Below are positions 5,065 through 5,541 of a stretch of DNA of 5,541 bases, in pieces (position 1 is the first letter of the stretch; each line of letters opens with the position of its first letter). The translations under genes and the position numbers were made by a program. The notes beneath the pieces are model-generated. The model was not told the DNA's origin and made no database searches. It saw nothing but the letters and a program-made list of their open reading frames with translations. Location: the NCBI GenBank assembly GCA_005877225.1, contig VBPK01000029.1, positions 1 through 5,541 on the forward strand, read 5' to 3'. The DNA is from Nitrososphaerota archaeon (GTDB lineage Archaea; Thermoproteota; Nitrososphaeria; Nitrososphaerales; Gagatemarchaeaceae).

Positions 5065-5541
5065 ATGACGCACACAACTAATCCATCCCTCATACTTGGA
5101 ATAGCAGTCCTGTTTGGTGTCGGCACAATTATCCATCTCGCACGAAGATATCGCCTTGCGCGTACAACGTTCACTCCAGTGGAAGGGATTTCGTTCGACA
5201 AGCTGCAGAGGATCTTGCATTGGGCGATTGGTGTTGGCGTCCTGGGGCTTGTCATCACGGGACTTCCAGTTTATCTCTCACAATTTCTTGTGAATCCGCC
5301 GACACCCAACCGTCTCCAATTCGTCTACTGGGGGATGTTAGTTTTCGACTGGCGCACAACCCATATCGGACTCGCTTTCCTAGTTGTTTGCTTGGTTGTC
5401 CTGCACGCCTCCTGGGATGCGTACCACTTGAAGACGACGGCCAGGATGCGAATAACTAAGAAAGACATTCGGGAGGCAATCGGGAGAAGTCGAAACTTCT
5501 TTTGGCTAGCTAGGGAATACCTCCCTCCCGGATCCAAGTAT
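5065..5541 (+). CDS. Cytochrome b-like integral membrane protein (C-terminus beyond right edge)
   Basis: The frame runs 159 codons from ATG at 5065 to the window edge. Three hydrophobic segments are visible: about residues 9-26, 54-74 (AIGVGVLGLVITGLPVYLSQF) and 100-118. The second starts with FDKLQRILHW (44-53) and continues to TGLPVY, a pattern known from the membrane cytochrome b subunits of formate dehydrogenase, Ni-Fe hydrogenase and thiosulfate reductase. The third has His100 and His114 (THIGLAF, VVLHASW), which with His52 are candidate haem ligands. A basic loop (RMRITKKDIREAIGRSRN, 128-144) follows. Such subunits carry electrons between quinones and a partner oxidoreductase in the membrane. 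Family members usually have four core helices, so roughly half is missing. The ATG is favoured by the TATA box 28 bases upstream and the lack of a Shine-Dalgarno. The partner enzyme is probably encoded nearby but is not in the window. Family identity is moderately sure; haem content is inferred. Confidence 0.65.
   Translation, partial: MTHTTNPSLILGIAVLFGVGTIIHLARRYRLARTTFTPVEGISFDKLQRILHWAIGVGVLGLVITGLPVYLSQFLVNPPTPNRLQFVYWGMLVFDWRTTHIGLAFLVVCLVVLHASWDAYHLKTTARMRITKKDIREAIGRSRNFFWLAREYLPPGSKY

Noticed and set aside
4806..5068. Miniature transposable element with 13-bp terminal inverted repeats
   Set aside because: No flanking target-site duplication is seen, and one end covers the start codon of a gene with an intact promoter, so only the repeat itself is reported.

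Overview
The window looks archaeal. Candidate promoters are TATA boxes centred about 26 to 28 bases upstream of a start codon, which fits leaderless transcripts (minus-strand genes starting at 3915 and 1375, plus-strand gene starting at 5065). Inside the operon, genes carry GGAG/AGGAGG Shine-Dalgarno sites and GTG or TTG starts. The mercuric reductase has no N-terminal metal-binding domain, and the mercury regulator is of the ArsR rather than the bacterial MerR type, as in thermophilic archaea. A soil or thermal Thermoproteota (Nitrososphaeria/Bathyarchaeia-like) lineage is plausible, but this assignment is an inference.

The core is a compact mercury-resistance operon read on the minus strand from about 3924 to 1489: merB (organomercurial lyase), an ArsR-family regulator (merR role), then merA (mercuric reductase). 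MerB would cleave the carbon-mercury bond and release Hg(II), MerA would reduce Hg(II) to volatile Hg(0) with NADPH, and the regulator, encoded between them, would control its own operon. A perfect 8+8 bp inverted repeat overlaps the TATA box and lies between it and the likely transcription start of merB; it is the best candidate operator. No mercury transporter (merT/P/C/H) is seen in the window.

Left of the operon (1 to 1375, minus strand) are a 38-codon ORF and, overlapping its stop, a long Glu-rich, probably disordered protein that runs off the left edge after 422 codons. Its last 90 or so visible residues look folded, and I do not recognise the family. It has its own TATA box and a tandem 13-bp repeat just upstream.

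Right of the operon, divergent from merB, is a 186-residue secreted protein of unknown function (4192 to 4752). After a 312-bp gap without genes comes the start of a membrane protein (5065 to the right edge) that looks like a b-type di-haem cytochrome subunit. Its promoter region carries several dyad elements.
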